From: an uncultured Roseobacter sp.
GTDB lineage: Bacteria > Pseudomonadota > Alphaproteobacteria > Rhodobacterales > Rhodobacteraceae
NCBI RefSeq assembly: GCF_947488185.1
Contig: NZ_CANKYM010000001.1
Span: forward strand, 930,001-994,000
Length of the DNA: 64,000 nt
Direction of reading: 5' to 3'
Notes under the pieces: generated by a model
The model's input: only the letters and a program-made list of their open reading frames with translations
Told to the model about the DNA's origin: nothing
Database searches by the model: none
Part shown: piece by piece, positions 25,742 to 37,230 of the stretch
How the letters are laid out: every line of letters begins with the position of its first letter
Numbering within the stretch: position 1 is the stretch's first letter
Program-made: the position numbers and the translations under genes

Positions 25742-27997
25742 GTGCTGGACACTCAAAAGATCACACTGACCGTTGAAAACATGTCGTGCGCCTCCTGCGT
25801 GGGACGGGTGGACCGTGCCCTCGCGGAGGTGCCGGGTGTCATTGACGTTGCCGTCAATCTCGCGACGGAAGAGGCAACTGTACACGTGCGGGGCGATGGC
25901 CCTTCGGCGGAAACCCTTGCGCTTCAGGCGACGGAGGCCGGATACCCTGCCAAAGTCCTGCAGGGTCGCGACGCGGATGACCAGGCCAACCGCCAGAGCG
26001 CGCAGGCCGACGCGCTTGGGAAACGCACATGGATTGCGGCGCTTTTGACCTTGCCGGTCTTCGTTTTGGAAATGGGCGGACATATGATCCCCGAATTCCA
26101 CCACTTCATCGCCCGCACGCTTGGCACGACCCAAAGCTGGTGGCTACAGGCGCTGCTCACCACGGGGATCTTGCTGGGGCCGGGTCGGATGTTCTACGTG
26201 GCCGGTGTGTCAGCGCTGCGCAAGGGCGCACCGGATATGAACAGCCTTGTCGCTGTCGGGACGTCCGCCGCCTATGGGTACTCGCTCTGCGTTCTTCTGG
26301 CGCCCGAATTGCTGCCTGCCGCTGCGCAGGTGGTCTATTTCGAAGCGGCGGCAGTGATCATCACCTTCATTCTGCTGGGCCGATGGCTGGAAGCGCGCGC
26401 CAAGGGCAAGACTGGCGCGGCCATCCGGTCCTTGCTGAAACTACAACCCAAAACGGCGCAAGTGCTGCGGGGCGGGGTCGCGCAAACCGTCGCTGTCGAT
26501 GAGATTGTGCCAGGCGACATCATCCTGCTGCGTCCGGGAGAGCGGGTGCCGGTCGACGCGGTGGTCATCGAAGGCGCCAGCCACATCGACGAAAGCATGA
26601 TCACCGGGGAACCGATGCCGGTGGAAAAGTCCCTGGGCGACCCAGTGACAGCGGGAACAATCAATGGTCCCGGCAGTCTGCGTCTCGATGCCAAAAGGGT
26701 CGGGGCCGACACCGTGCTCGCCGGGATTATCCGCATGGTGCAGGACGCCCAGGGCGCGAAGCTGCCCATTCAGGCCCTTGTCGATCGGGTGACGCTCTGG
26801 TTCGTGCCGGCAGTGCTTGGTTTGGCCGCGCTGACGGTGGTGATCTGGCTGGCTTTTGGGCCAGAACCGGTGGTGTCGCATGCGCTTGTCGCAGGTGTTG
26901 CCGTGCTGATCATTGCCTGCCCCTGCGCCATGGGCCTGGCCACGCCAACGTCGATCATGGTGGCCACCGGGCGTGCGGCGGAACTCGGGGTCCTGTTCCG
27001 CAAGGGCGATGCCCTGCAGGCGCTGGCGGATATGGATCTGATTGCATTCGACAAAACGGGGACGCTTACAAAAGGGGAGCCCATGTTGACCGACTTCAGT
27101 GCCTTGGGTGATTTTGACCGGGCTCATGCCCTGGCGCTGGTGGCGGCAGTGGAGGCGCGGGTTGAACACCCTGTGGCAGGCGCGATCGTCGAGGCCGCGC
27201 GTGCGGATGTCGCTCATGTTCCAGAAGCACGTGACGTGACAGCGCTCAGCGGGCTGGGGGCCAGAGGATCGGTGGACGGCCATATGGTTCTGGTGGGTTC
27301 GGACCGCCTGATGCAGGAAGAGGGCATCGATCTGGGCGACGCGCTGGGGCAGGGGCACACACTGGCAGCGCAGGGAAAAACCGTGTTTTTTGCCGCCATA
27401 GACAGCAAGCCAGCCGCGCTGATTGCGGTGTCCGATCAGATCAAGCCCAACGCGGCGGATGTGGTCGCCAGACTGCGGGAACAGGGGCACCGCGTCGCCA
27501 TGATCACCGGCGACAAACAGGAAACCGCAGAGGCCGTGGCTGCCCGGATCGGGATCAACGAGGTTGTCGCCGGTGTCATGCCACGGGGAAAAACGGCCGC
27601 GTTAGAGACGTTTCGGTCAGCGGGTATCAAGGTCGCCTTTGTCGGTGACGGCATCAATGATGCGCCCGCTCTGGCCCGCGCGGACGTCGGGATCGCCATC
27701 GGCAGTGGGACGGATATCGCCATCGGTGCAGCCGATGTCGTGCTGATGTCCGGTGATCTGCGCGGGGTCAGCACGGCCCTGTCCGTCTCCCAGGCCGCAA
27801 TGCGTAACATCCGCCAGAACCTGTTTTGGGCCTTTGCCTACAACACCGCGCTTATTCCGGTCGCGGCCGGGGTACTCTATGCCAGTCTGGGACTGCTCTT
27901 GTCACCACAACTGGCGGCTGGCGCCATGGCGCTGTCCAGCCTTTTCGTGCTGAGCAACGCCTTGCGTCTGCGTGGATTGAAACGGGGGATCGCATGA
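25742..27997 (+). CDS. copA: Copper-exporting P1B-type ATPase
   Basis: Exports Cu(I) from the cytoplasm using ATP. One N-terminal heavy-metal domain has MSCASC (Cys16, Cys19). Transmembrane helices flank the domains, and the ion-site motif CPC (Cys393-Pro-Cys395) sits in IIACPCAMGLATP. The phosphorylation site DKTGTLTKG is at Asp437, the SEHP-like VEHPVAGAI carries the nucleotide-binding His-Pro, and the hinge is GDGINDAPAL. Total 751 aa. It starts with GTG, placed just after a CueR-type promoter. A CPC motif with the cueR neighbour supports copper rather than zinc or cadmium. Confidence 0.95.
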   Translation: MLDTQKITLTVENMSCASCVGRVDRALAEVPGVIDVAVNLATEEATVHVRGDGPSAETLALQATEAGYPAKVLQGRDADDQANRQSAQADALGKRTWIAALLTLPVFVLEMGGHMIPEFHHFIARTLGTTQSWWLQALLTTGILLGPGRMFYVAGVSALRKGAPDMNSLVAVGTSAAYGYSLCVLLAPELLPAAAQVVYFEAAAVIITFILLGRWLEARAKGKTGAAIRSLLKLQPKTAQVLRGGVAQTVAVDEIVPGDIILLRPGERVPVDAVVIEGASHIDESMITGEPMPVEKSLGDPVTAGTINGPGSLRLDAKRVGADTVLAGIIRMVQDAQGAKLPIQALVDRVTLWFVPAVLGLAALTVVIWLAFGPEPVVSHALVAGVAVLIIACPCAMGLATPTSIMVATGRAAELGVLFRKGDALQALADMDLIAFDKTGTLTKGEPMLTDFSALGDFDRAHALALVAAVEARVEHPVAGAIVEAARADVAHVPEARDVTALSGLGARGSVDGHMVLVGSDRLMQEEGIDLGDALGQGHTLAAQGKTVFFAAIDSKPAALIAVSDQIKPNAADVVARLREQGHRVAMITGDKQETAEAVAARIGINEVVAGVMPRGKTAALETFRSAGIKVAFVGDGINDAPALARADVGIAIGSGTDIAIGAADVVLMSGDLRGVSTALSVSQAAMRNIRQNLFWAFAYNTALIPVAAGVLYASLGLLLSPQLAAGAMALSSLFVLSNALRLRGLKRGIA

Positions 27998-28392
27998 ATA
28001 TTTCCGATGTCGCCAGCAGCACCGGGTTGCCGGTCAAAACCATCCGGTACTACGAGGATATCGGCCTGATCGCGCCCGCGCGCAGTGCCAATGGGTACCG
28101 CCAATTTTCCGACAGTGATCTGCACAAGCTGGCCTTCATTGGCCGTGCGCGGTCCTTGGGTTTTGGGATAGATGCTTGCCGCGACCTGCTGCGGCTTTAC
28201 AACGATCAGAAACGCGCCAGTGCGGATGTGAAAAAGCTGGCAAAATCCCATCTGGGCGAGATTGATCGCAAGATCGCTGAGCTGGGCCAGATGCGCGCAA
28301 CGCTGTCTCACCTCATCGATGCCTGTGCCGGAAACGACCGTCCCGATTGTCCGATCCTGGCTGATCTGGCAGCGGATCACGATCATGCTTGA
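27994..28392 (+). CDS. cueR: Cu(I)-responsive MerR-family regulator
   Basis: A 132-residue MerR regulator that senses Cu(I) and twists its promoter to activate the exporter gene. The N-terminal winged helix starts MNISDVASSTGLPVKTIRYYEDIGL, followed by the dimer helix. The metal-binding loop has Cys111 and Cys119 (DACAGNDRPDCPIL), the two-cysteine pattern of CueR/HmrR sensors of monovalent metals. The start was set by the ATGA overlap with the ATPase stop. The His-rich tail (DHDHA) is minor. It probably controls the 19-bp-spacer promoter ahead of the ATPase. Confidence 0.94.
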   Translation: MNISDVASSTGLPVKTIRYYEDIGLIAPARSANGYRQFSDSDLHKLAFIGRARSLGFGIDACRDLLRLYNDQKRASADVKKLAKSHLGEIDRKIAELGQMRATLSHLIDACAGNDRPDCPILADLAADHDHA

Positions 28393-28429
28393 CTCTTGAC
28401 GCCAGCGGCAGACCCGTCAGGGTGCTCGC

Positions 28430-28864
28430 ATGAATGAGATCTTCCAGCATCGCATCAAGGTCCTGTTCCAGCATTGCGACCCGGCGGGCATCGTCTTTTA
28501 CCCGCGATATTTTGAAATGGTGAACCAGACCGTTGAGGAATGGCACGATAGCGGCCTGCACCATTCGTTTTCGAAAATGCACATGGAATCGGGACATGGG
28601 GTGCCAACTGTTTCTATCGGGGCGGAATTCACCGCCCCCAGCAAGATGGGCGATGTGCTGACCTGGTCGCTCTCGGTGTTGCGGCTGGGCCGGACGTCCG
28701 CGCATCTGAGCGTCAAGGCGCGATGTGGTGACCAGTTGCGCATGACGGCGACGCCGGTACTGGTCTACGTGCATATGGGTTCTGGGCGCCCGGTGCCCTG
28801 GCCCGAAGACATCAGGTCCCGTATGTCGAACTACCTGGACGCTGGCGCGAAACTGCCGGACTAG
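28430..28864 (+). CDS. Acyl-CoA thioesterase, 4-hydroxybenzoyl-CoA type
   Basis: A 144-residue hot-dog fold thioesterase. The N-terminal FQHCDPAGIVFYPRYFEMVNQTVEEW contains the catalytic Asp of the 4-HBT/YbgC family (D in CDPAGIVFYP). The remainder carries the typical beta strands (TVSIGAEFTAPSKMGDVLTW). The substrate is an acyl- or aryl-CoA that cannot be named from sequence. It is the last gene in the copper run by position, 38 nt after cueR, but no functional link is apparent. Confidence 0.88.
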   Translation: MNEIFQHRIKVLFQHCDPAGIVFYPRYFEMVNQTVEEWHDSGLHHSFSKMHMESGHGVPTVSIGAEFTAPSKMGDVLTWSLSVLRLGRTSAHLSVKARCGDQLRMTATPVLVYVHMGSGRPVPWPEDIRSRMSNYLDAGAKLPD

Positions 28865-28867
28865 ACG

Positions 28868-29692
28868 TCAACGGACCTTGTCGGCGAGCTCTGAAAGCAT
28901 CTCATGCACCCTGTCGGCCCCGATGATCGCGCGGCGCACCAGCCTGTCGAACTGCTTGGCAAACCCGCGGATCTGGTCGGGGCTGCTGATCACCAGATAG
29001 GCATCTCCAATGTAAAGCGCGACGCGCTGTTTGCCGAAGACGGTGAACGGGGCGGAAAACGTCTGCGTCCCGTCATACAGGTGCAGCCGCAGCGCCGGAT
29101 AATTCTTGCGACACACCCGCGCCATATAGGCAAGTTGTGCGCGACATTGATCGGGATCGGCACCCCGCCAGAGCCCGCTGCGCGCGGATAAATCCTGTAA
29201 CGTCTGCACCGGCATGGCAATTTCGACATCCATGTCATCCAGAGAAATCTGGCCCAATACGTTCTCGACCCCGCCGCCACGGGCATCGGACACATTGGTT
29301 TCCGGTTCGGGGGCGAGGCTGACCATATCGGGTAGGGTCGAAGGCACATAGCGCAACTTGAAACCGGATGCGGCACTGCGCCATTGATCCAGCGGTGTCG
29401 ATCCATCCGCTTGCACGGCTTTCTCAATCTGCACGCTTTCCGCGACCTCCTGGCGGCCTTCCGGCGCATTTTCGAGGCAGAGCAACCAATCCACCGAAAC
29501 CCCGCTGACCCGCGCAATCCGGCGCAGTGTTTCCGCGCGGGGCAGGCGGTCGCTCTCGGGGTTGAGAAACTGGCTGAGCGCGGACCGGTCCATGCCTACA
29601 TCGCGCAAAAATTGCCCCTTACCGGCGGGATGCGACGCCAGCACCTGTTCAAGGCGTTCTTTGAACTGGGCGGAGAGATCACGTTTATCCAT
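28868..29692 (-). CDS. XRE-family transcriptional regulator
   Basis: A 274-residue protein (start MDKRDLSAQFKERL; a start five codons upstream is possible). The N-terminal helix-turn-helix is at about residues 15-70: GKGQFLRDVGMDRSALSQFLNPESDRLPRAETLRRIARVSGVSVDWLL. The C-terminal about 170 residues (from SAASGFKLRYVPSTLPD) have no domain I recognise and include a predicted beta-rich part (ALRLHLYDGTQTFSAPFTVFGKQRVALYIG). It is divergent from a fatty acid desaturase gene, which it may control. Confidence 0.82.
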   Translation of the reverse strand: MDKRDLSAQFKERLEQVLASHPAGKGQFLRDVGMDRSALSQFLNPESDRLPRAETLRRIARVSGVSVDWLLCLENAPEGRQEVAESVQIEKAVQADGSTPLDQWRSAASGFKLRYVPSTLPDMVSLAPEPETNVSDARGGGVENVLGQISLDDMDVEIAMPVQTLQDLSARSGLWRGADPDQCRAQLAYMARVCRKNYPALRLHLYDGTQTFSAPFTVFGKQRVALYIGDAYLVISSPDQIRGFAKQFDRLVRRAIIGADRVHEMLSELADKVR

Positions 29693-29854
29693 GCTGTGAG
29701 TATCCAATAATTGCGCGGAAACACAACAAAATCGTGAAAGCGTGACGAAAGTAACGCATCCAACGCAAATTCACGCTCTTGCAAGATTTGCTAATTCCGT
29801 CACCCTATTGCGCGGATCTTACCACATCACACCTCATTGAAAGAAAGGGAAAAA
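29693..29854. promoter_or_regulatory. Divergent intergenic region, XRE regulator / desaturase
   Basis: The 162-nt divergent region contains a 10-bp direct repeat ATTGCGCGGA (29710-29719 and 29807-29816) and an inverted repeat AGCGTGA (29739-29745) / TCACGCT (29771-29777). These are candidate operator sites for the adjacent regulator. I could not define -35/-10 boxes with confidence. Confidence 0.4.
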
Positions 29855-30814
29855 TTGAAGTCCCCTGACGTGACTACTCCTGCCATCGAATGGCCGACCG
29901 TGATCATCGGTGTGATGTGCTATGTCGGTTTCGCGATATCCACCACCTCCTATGACGCGCTCGGACCCTGGATTTCGGGCATTCTCCTCGCCCTCGCCCT
30001 GACGCTTTATTCCTCATTCAGCCATGAAGTGTTGCACGGGCATCCCTTCCGGAATGAGGCGCTAAACACTGCCTTTGTGTTTCCGGCACTGGGCCTGGCC
30101 ATTCCCTATCCACGCTTTCGCGACACCCATCTGGCGCACCACCACGACCCCGCGCTCACCGATCCCTACGACGATCCGGAAAGCAATTTCATCGATCCGT
30201 CGGTCTGGGCGAAATGGGGTGTGGTGCGGCGCGTGATCTATACGTGGAACAACACGCTTCTGGGGCGCATGCTGGTTGGTCCAATCATTGCGCTACTCGT
30301 TTTCTACCGGGATGATTTTCGTGCAGTTCTGCGAGGAAATACCCAGATTAGAGACGCATATCTTTTCCACGCCGGTGGCCTGATCCCCGTCGTGCTTTGG
30401 TGGATCTGGATGGCAGATATGCCGGTCTGGCTCTACCTGCTTTGCGCCTATGCCAGCCATTCCATACTCAAGATACGGACGTTTCTGGAACACCGCGCCC
30501 ACGAACGCGCCCGCTGCCGCAGCGTGATCATCGAGGACCGTGGGTTGCTGTCCTTCCTGTTTCTCAAGAACAATCTGCACGCGGTGCACCATGCCTGCCC
30601 GCGTCTGCCGTGGTACAGGTTGCAGGGTTACTACATGGCGCGACGCTCCGCATTTCTGGAGCGCAATGGCGGCTATGCCTATCGCTCCTACGCGCAAATC
30701 GCAGGGTTGTTTCTGCTGAAAACCAAGGACCCGGTGCCACATCTGCTCTGGCAGGACCCGGCGTTTCACCTGGAGAAGGACATCGCGGCGAAGTCCCCGA
30801 CGACCGGCCTCTGA
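29855..30814 (+). CDS. Membrane fatty acid desaturase family protein
   Basis: An integral-membrane di-iron desaturase or hydroxylase of about 319 aa. Three histidine boxes are clear: HEVLHGH, HLAHHHD and NNLHAVHH. Four hydrophobic segments flank them (VIIGVMCYVGFAI, GILLALALTLYS, AFVFPALGLAI and GLIPVVLWWIWMA). A TTG start at 29855 follows AGAAAGGGA with good spacing, giving MKSPDVTTPAIEW; another TTG 18 nt upstream lacks this. The substrate could be a fatty acyl chain; other members of the superfamily act on sterols or carotenoids. It may be controlled by the divergent XRE protein. Confidence 0.88.
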   Translation: MKSPDVTTPAIEWPTVIIGVMCYVGFAISTTSYDALGPWISGILLALALTLYSSFSHEVLHGHPFRNEALNTAFVFPALGLAIPYPRFRDTHLAHHHDPALTDPYDDPESNFIDPSVWAKWGVVRRVIYTWNNTLLGRMLVGPIIALLVFYRDDFRAVLRGNTQIRDAYLFHAGGLIPVVLWWIWMADMPVWLYLLCAYASHSILKIRTFLEHRAHERARCRSVIIEDRGLLSFLFLKNNLHAVHHACPRLPWYRLQGYYMARRSAFLERNGGYAYRSYAQIAGLFLLKTKDPVPHLLWQDPAFHLEKDIAAKSPTTGL

Positions 30815-30885
30815 CATTTTGCTTGCAGTCGCGCCGCGCTTCCCGCTTTGATACCGCCTATCCGGGATCAGAGGGACATTCGGCC

Positions 30886-31689
30886 ATGACAGAGACAAGC
30901 GCGCCAGTTTTGCTGGATCAATCGGATGGCATCGCGACGATCACCCTAAACCGCCCGAAATCCATGAATGCGCTGTCAGAGGACGTGCTGGCGGCCCTAC
31001 AATCCGCCCTGGATCAAATCGCCTCGGATCGGGCGGTTCGGGCCGTTATCCTGCGGGGGGCGGGGGCCCATTTCTGTGCGGGGCATAACCTCAAGGAAAT
31101 GACCGCGCGGCGACAGGATGCGGACGGCGGCAAGGCCTACTTCAATACGCTGTTCCAGACCTGCTCCAAGATGATGATGTCCATCGTCAACCTGCCGCAA
31201 CCGGTGATCGCTGAGGTGCAGGGCATCGCCACCGCCGCAGGCTGCCAGCTGGTTGCAACCTGCGATCTGGCCGTCGCGGCACAAACCGCGCGTTTTGCCA
31301 CGTCGGGCGTGAATATCGGACTTTTCTGTTCCACGCCCATGGTGGCGCTGTCGCGCAATTTGACACGGAAACAGGCGATGGAAATGCTGCTGCTGGGTGA
31401 ATTCCAGTCAGCGGAGAGGGCGGCAGAGATCGGATTGATCAACAGCGTCGTGCCCGATGCGGAGGTGTCTGACGCTACGCGCAAGATGGCTGCCACCATT
31501 GTCGGGAAAGCCCCCGCCGCCGTGAAAATCGGCAAGGAGGCGTTCTATAAGCAGGCGGATATGGACCTTGCCTCTGCCTACGCGTACACGGGTGCCGCCA
31601 TGGCGGAAAACATGATGGCCCGCGATACCGAACGCGGGATCGATGCCTTCATCACCAAGAAACCGATGCCGGAATGGGCGGACGACTAG
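30886..31689 (+). CDS. Crotonase-family protein lacking canonical catalytic glutamates
   Basis: A 267-residue enoyl-CoA hydratase/isomerase family protein starting MTETSAPVLLDQSDGIATITLNRP. The CoA-site FCAGHNLKEM is normal. At the two positions of the catalytic glutamates of crotonase, however, the sequence reads GCQLVA (Glu to Gln) and FATSGVNIG (Glu to Gly), so hydratase chemistry is doubtful. It resembles the ECHDC3-like subgroup. The open frame extends far upstream inside the desaturase gene, but the start here is set by homology and the ATG position. Confidence 0.85.
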   Translation: MTETSAPVLLDQSDGIATITLNRPKSMNALSEDVLAALQSALDQIASDRAVRAVILRGAGAHFCAGHNLKEMTARRQDADGGKAYFNTLFQTCSKMMMSIVNLPQPVIAEVQGIATAAGCQLVATCDLAVAAQTARFATSGVNIGLFCSTPMVALSRNLTRKQAMEMLLLGEFQSAERAAEIGLINSVVPDAEVSDATRKMAATIVGKAPAAVKIGKEAFYKQADMDLASAYAYTGAAMAENMMARDTERGIDAFITKKPMPEWADD

Positions 31690-31708
31690 ACCCTAACAAG
31701 GCTGTTTG

Positions 31709-34162
<2,454 letters not shown>

Positions 34163-34201
34163 CTAAAGGGGAATGTCACGTCACAGGCACAATATTTTGT
34201 G

Positions 34202-34822
34202 TCAGATGACCGGCAGAACCACACCGACCAAGATCAGCAGAAACCCGGAGATTACATTGATGCGCGCCAGGGTTCGAGGTGCGGTGATCAGGGCTCGCAC
34301 ATGGCTCACACAGGCCGCCAGCAAGAGGTTTCCGATGAGCGGGATGGCGACCGATGCGGCGATGATCGCGCTGACGTCTCCCGCGGTTACGCTGCGCAGG
34401 TCAAAGAATCCCGGCAGAACGCCCATGTAGAAGAGCACTGCTTTGGGATTGCCGAGAATCGCAACAAGACCCGCGAGAAATCCGGGCCAGAGGCCGGGCC
34501 GCGTCAGGCGGCTGTCCGTGCTGATCTTCTGATCCGCGTGCCGGATCAGCAAGAGCCCCATGCCGACGAATACGCCGCACGCAACCCACCGCAGCACCGC
34601 CATGAACACATCAAAAACCGATAGCACCCAGGAGATGCCCAGCACCGCAACCAGCGGCCACAGAATATCTCCCACCGCGACACCGACTGCAAGCGGCCAG
34701 GCGGCGCGAAACCCGCCTGACAGTGCTCGCGCCATCAGTGCCAGCCATACCGGGCCGGGCGTCAGAAACAGGATCACCAGCGCGCCCGCGTATAAAATCA
34801 GATCAGACCATGCGATGCTCAT
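34202..34822 (-). CDS. LysE/RhtB-family amino-acid exporter
   Basis: A 206-residue membrane protein with five or six hydrophobic segments and the LysE-family opening LILYAGALVILFLTPGPVWLALMARALSGG (the PGP motif). It exports amino acids or related metabolites; the substrate is unknown. Its ATG overlaps the recF stop as ATGA. It is inserted between recF and gyrB, which are usually adjacent. Confidence 0.9.
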   Translation of the reverse strand: MSIAWSDLILYAGALVILFLTPGPVWLALMARALSGGFRAAWPLAVGVAVGDILWPLVAVLGISWVLSVFDVFMAVLRWVACGVFVGMGLLLIRHADQKISTDSRLTRPGLWPGFLAGLVAILGNPKAVLFYMGVLPGFFDLRSVTAGDVSAIIAASVAIPLIGNLLLAACVSHVRALITAPRTLARINVISGFLLILVGVVLPVI

Positions 34823-35922
34823 GACCGGGGTACGAGATCGGACAGGCCATCGACATCGCGCACTTCGATGTATTGCGCGCGATCTCCCAGGGCTTCGAAA
34901 AGCGCAGGCTCCGTACCTGTCATCCAGGCCTGCGCGCCGAGGGCTGCGATTTCATCGTAGAGTGCCGCGCGCCGGTCCGGGTCGAGATGAGCAGCAACCT
35001 CGTCGAGCAACAGCAGCGGCGGTGCGCCGAAATCCTGCGCCAGCGCCCGCGCATTGGCAAGGATCAGCGAAACCAGAAGCGCCTTTTGCTCCCCGGTTGA
35101 ACAGTCTTTCGCCGGCACATCCTTGGCCTGATAAACTCCGTAAAGATCAGCACGGTGGGGACCGATCAGGCTGCGTCCTGCGGCCATGTCGCGCGGGCGG
35201 CTGTCGGCCAATGCTGCGCGCAACTCATCCTCGGTCTCCGGCAACTCGCCCTCTCCATGGGTAAGCGTCAGCGTCGCTGCAGGGAAGGCAGTGGTCGCAT
35301 CTGTCTGCGCCTTGGCCAGCTGCGCCAAAGCCGCGCGGCGATTGGCATGGATGGTAACACCCGACTGGGCCATCTGCGCCTCAAGCGCCCCGTACCACGC
35401 AGGGTCCCGCACCATATCCTTCAAAAGCCGGTTCCGTTCACGCATCGCGCGCTCGTAGGCCAAAGTCGCCTCCGCATGCCCGGGCTCGAAACTCAGCGTC
35501 ATCCGGTCCAGGAACCGCCGCCGCCCTTCGGCCCCTTCGATCCACAAACGGTCCATTGCCGGGATCAGCCACAAAACCCGCGCAATCCGCCCCAGCGCCA
35601 CCTGTGCTGCGGGTTTGTCATCGATCCTGACCTGTCGCGCCGCGCCGTTCTCGGACCAGATCTCGATCTCATGCAATTGGTGCATCGACTGCAAAACCCC
35701 AGACAGCTTCCATCCCAAAGCCTCCGGTCGCCGTGTCATATCCTCAGCACTGGACCGGCGCAGTCCCCGTCCCGGAGAGAACAGCGAGACGGCCTCCAGC
35801 ACATTGGTCTTACCTGCCCCATTCGCCCCATACAGCGCTACAGGTCGACCGTCCAAGGCCAGCCGCCCTAGCTTGTGCGACCGGAAATGCGACAGGGTCA
35901 GCGATGTCAGATACAGCGCCAT
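34819..35922 (-). CDS. recF: DNA replication and repair protein RecF
   Basis: SMC-like ATPase that helps RecOR load RecA at gaps. Walker A YGANGAGKTN is at residues 31-40. The ABC signature STGEQKALLVSLILANA and Walker B PLLLLDEVAAHLD are in the C-terminal third. At 367 aa the length is normal. It lies 46 nt downstream of dnaN and is coupled to the LysE gene. Confidence 0.97.
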   Translation of the reverse strand: MALYLTSLTLSHFRSHKLGRLALDGRPVALYGANGAGKTNVLEAVSLFSPGRGLRRSSAEDMTRRPEALGWKLSGVLQSMHQLHEIEIWSENGAARQVRIDDKPAAQVALGRIARVLWLIPAMDRLWIEGAEGRRRFLDRMTLSFEPGHAEATLAYERAMRERNRLLKDMVRDPAWYGALEAQMAQSGVTIHANRRAALAQLAKAQTDATTAFPAATLTLTHGEGELPETEDELRAALADSRPRDMAAGRSLIGPHRADLYGVYQAKDVPAKDCSTGEQKALLVSLILANARALAQDFGAPPLLLLDEVAAHLDPDRRAALYDEIAALGAQAWMTGTEPALFEALGDRAQYIEVRDVDGLSDLVPRS

Positions 35923-35968
35923 CGCCCGGCTTTCATTGTTCCAAAAATATGCCCGCCGGAGGCAAAAA

Positions 35969-37087
35969 TTAAACGCGCATCGGCATGACTACATAGACTG
36001 CGGATTGATCATTGCCTTCCCGCATCAGCGTCGGATCACCGGAGGAGTTGAACAGGAACACCGCATTTTCACGATCCACCTGGCTGGCAATCTCCAACAA
36101 ATACTTGGCGTTGAAGCCAATCTCCAGCCGTTCATCACCGTAGGCCACAGCCAATTCTTCCTCGGCGGCCCCGGAATCCGGCGCATTCACCGACAGCACC
36201 AGCCGGTCTTCGTCCAGTTGCAGCTTCACCGCGCGGGAGCGTTCGGAGCTCACTGTCGCCACCCGGTCCACGGCCTGCGCAAAGTCGGAGGCGTCCACCT
36301 CCAGCTTGCGTGTATTGCCCTGCGGGATGACGCGGGTGTAGTCGGGGAAGGTACCGTCGATGACCTTCGAGGTTAGGGTAATATCGGGCGTGGCGAAGCG
36401 CACCTTGGTTTCCGACACCGATACCGCGATTTTCATCTCGTCATCGTCCAGCAGCTTGCGCAATTCGCCGACGGTCTTGCGGGGGACGATCACCCCAGGC
36501 ATATCCGCGGCACCTTCCGGCAGATCGGCGTCGATCCGGGCCAGCCGGTGACCATCGGTCGCCACGCAGCGCAGCACCTGGCCGCCTTCCGCATCCGAGA
36601 CATGCATGTAGACACCGTTCAGATAATACCGGGTCTCCTCGGTCGAGATCGCGAATTTCGATTTGTCAAAAAGCCGTCGCAACACTGGCGCCGGGGCCGA
36701 GAAGTTCGAGGCATATTCAGATGATGCCATGACCGGGAAGTCTTCTTTCGGCAGCGTTGCCAGCGAGAAGTTCGACCGACCTGCCTCGACAGTCAGCCGA
36801 CCCGTCGCGCCATCGGCGGTGAGTGTGACCAGCGCGCCATCCGGCAATTTGCGTACGATTTCATGCAGGGTGGTTGCGGAAACAGTGGTGGCGCCGGCGC
36901 GTTCGACCTGGGCCGGGGCCTTGTCGACAACCTCGATGTCCAGATCGGTGGCGCGGAAGCTCACGTCGCTGCCTTCGGCTTCGATCAACACATTGGCAAG
37001 GATGGGGATCGTGTTACGCCGCTCCACGACGGACTGTGCCTGAGACACCGCCTTGAGCAGGGCTGCGCGTTCGATGCTGATCTTCAT
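35969..37087 (-). CDS. dnaN: DNA polymerase III subunit beta
   Basis: Sliding clamp that tethers DNA polymerase III to the template. The start MKISIERAALLKAVSQAQSVVERRNTIPILANV is diagnostic. The C-terminal NAKYLLEIASQV and end VYVVMPMRV form the clamp's peptide-binding region. At 372 aa it is normal. It follows dnaA by 143 nt, with a hairpin between. Confidence 0.98.
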   Translation of the reverse strand: MKISIERAALLKAVSQAQSVVERRNTIPILANVLIEAEGSDVSFRATDLDIEVVDKAPAQVERAGATTVSATTLHEIVRKLPDGALVTLTADGATGRLTVEAGRSNFSLATLPKEDFPVMASSEYASNFSAPAPVLRRLFDKSKFAISTEETRYYLNGVYMHVSDAEGGQVLRCVATDGHRLARIDADLPEGAADMPGVIVPRKTVGELRKLLDDDEMKIAVSVSETKVRFATPDITLTSKVIDGTFPDYTRVIPQGNTRKLEVDASDFAQAVDRVATVSSERSRAVKLQLDEDRLVLSVNAPDSGAAEEELAVAYGDERLEIGFNAKYLLEIASQVDRENAVFLFNSSGDPTLMREGNDQSAVYVVMPMRV

Positions 37088-37191
37088 GATGCCTTATCCT
37101 TCCCACCAGTCGGGACAGGCAAATTACCCTGTTCCACCGACTTCACAAGACTTTTATTGGTTTGTCTGTTGGAAAGGGCAGGGCGTCAAGA

Positions 37192-37218
37192 CCCGCAGCC
37201 CTTTTGCAAGGCTGCGGG
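37192..37218 (-). terminator. Hairpin between dnaA and dnaN
   Basis: A perfect 9-bp stem (CCCGCAGCC / GGCTGCGGG) with a 9-nt loop lies 12 nt downstream of the dnaA stop. No uridine tract follows it on the minus strand, so it may be an attenuator or RNA-stability hairpin rather than a strong terminator. Confidence 0.55.
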
Positions 37219-37230
37219 CCGGATGTGTGA

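Noticed and set aside
29710..29816. 10-bp direct repeat as an insertion-sequence footprint or att site
   Set aside because: The repeats flank only 87 nt of divergent promoter DNA with no mobile gene; an operator role is more likely.
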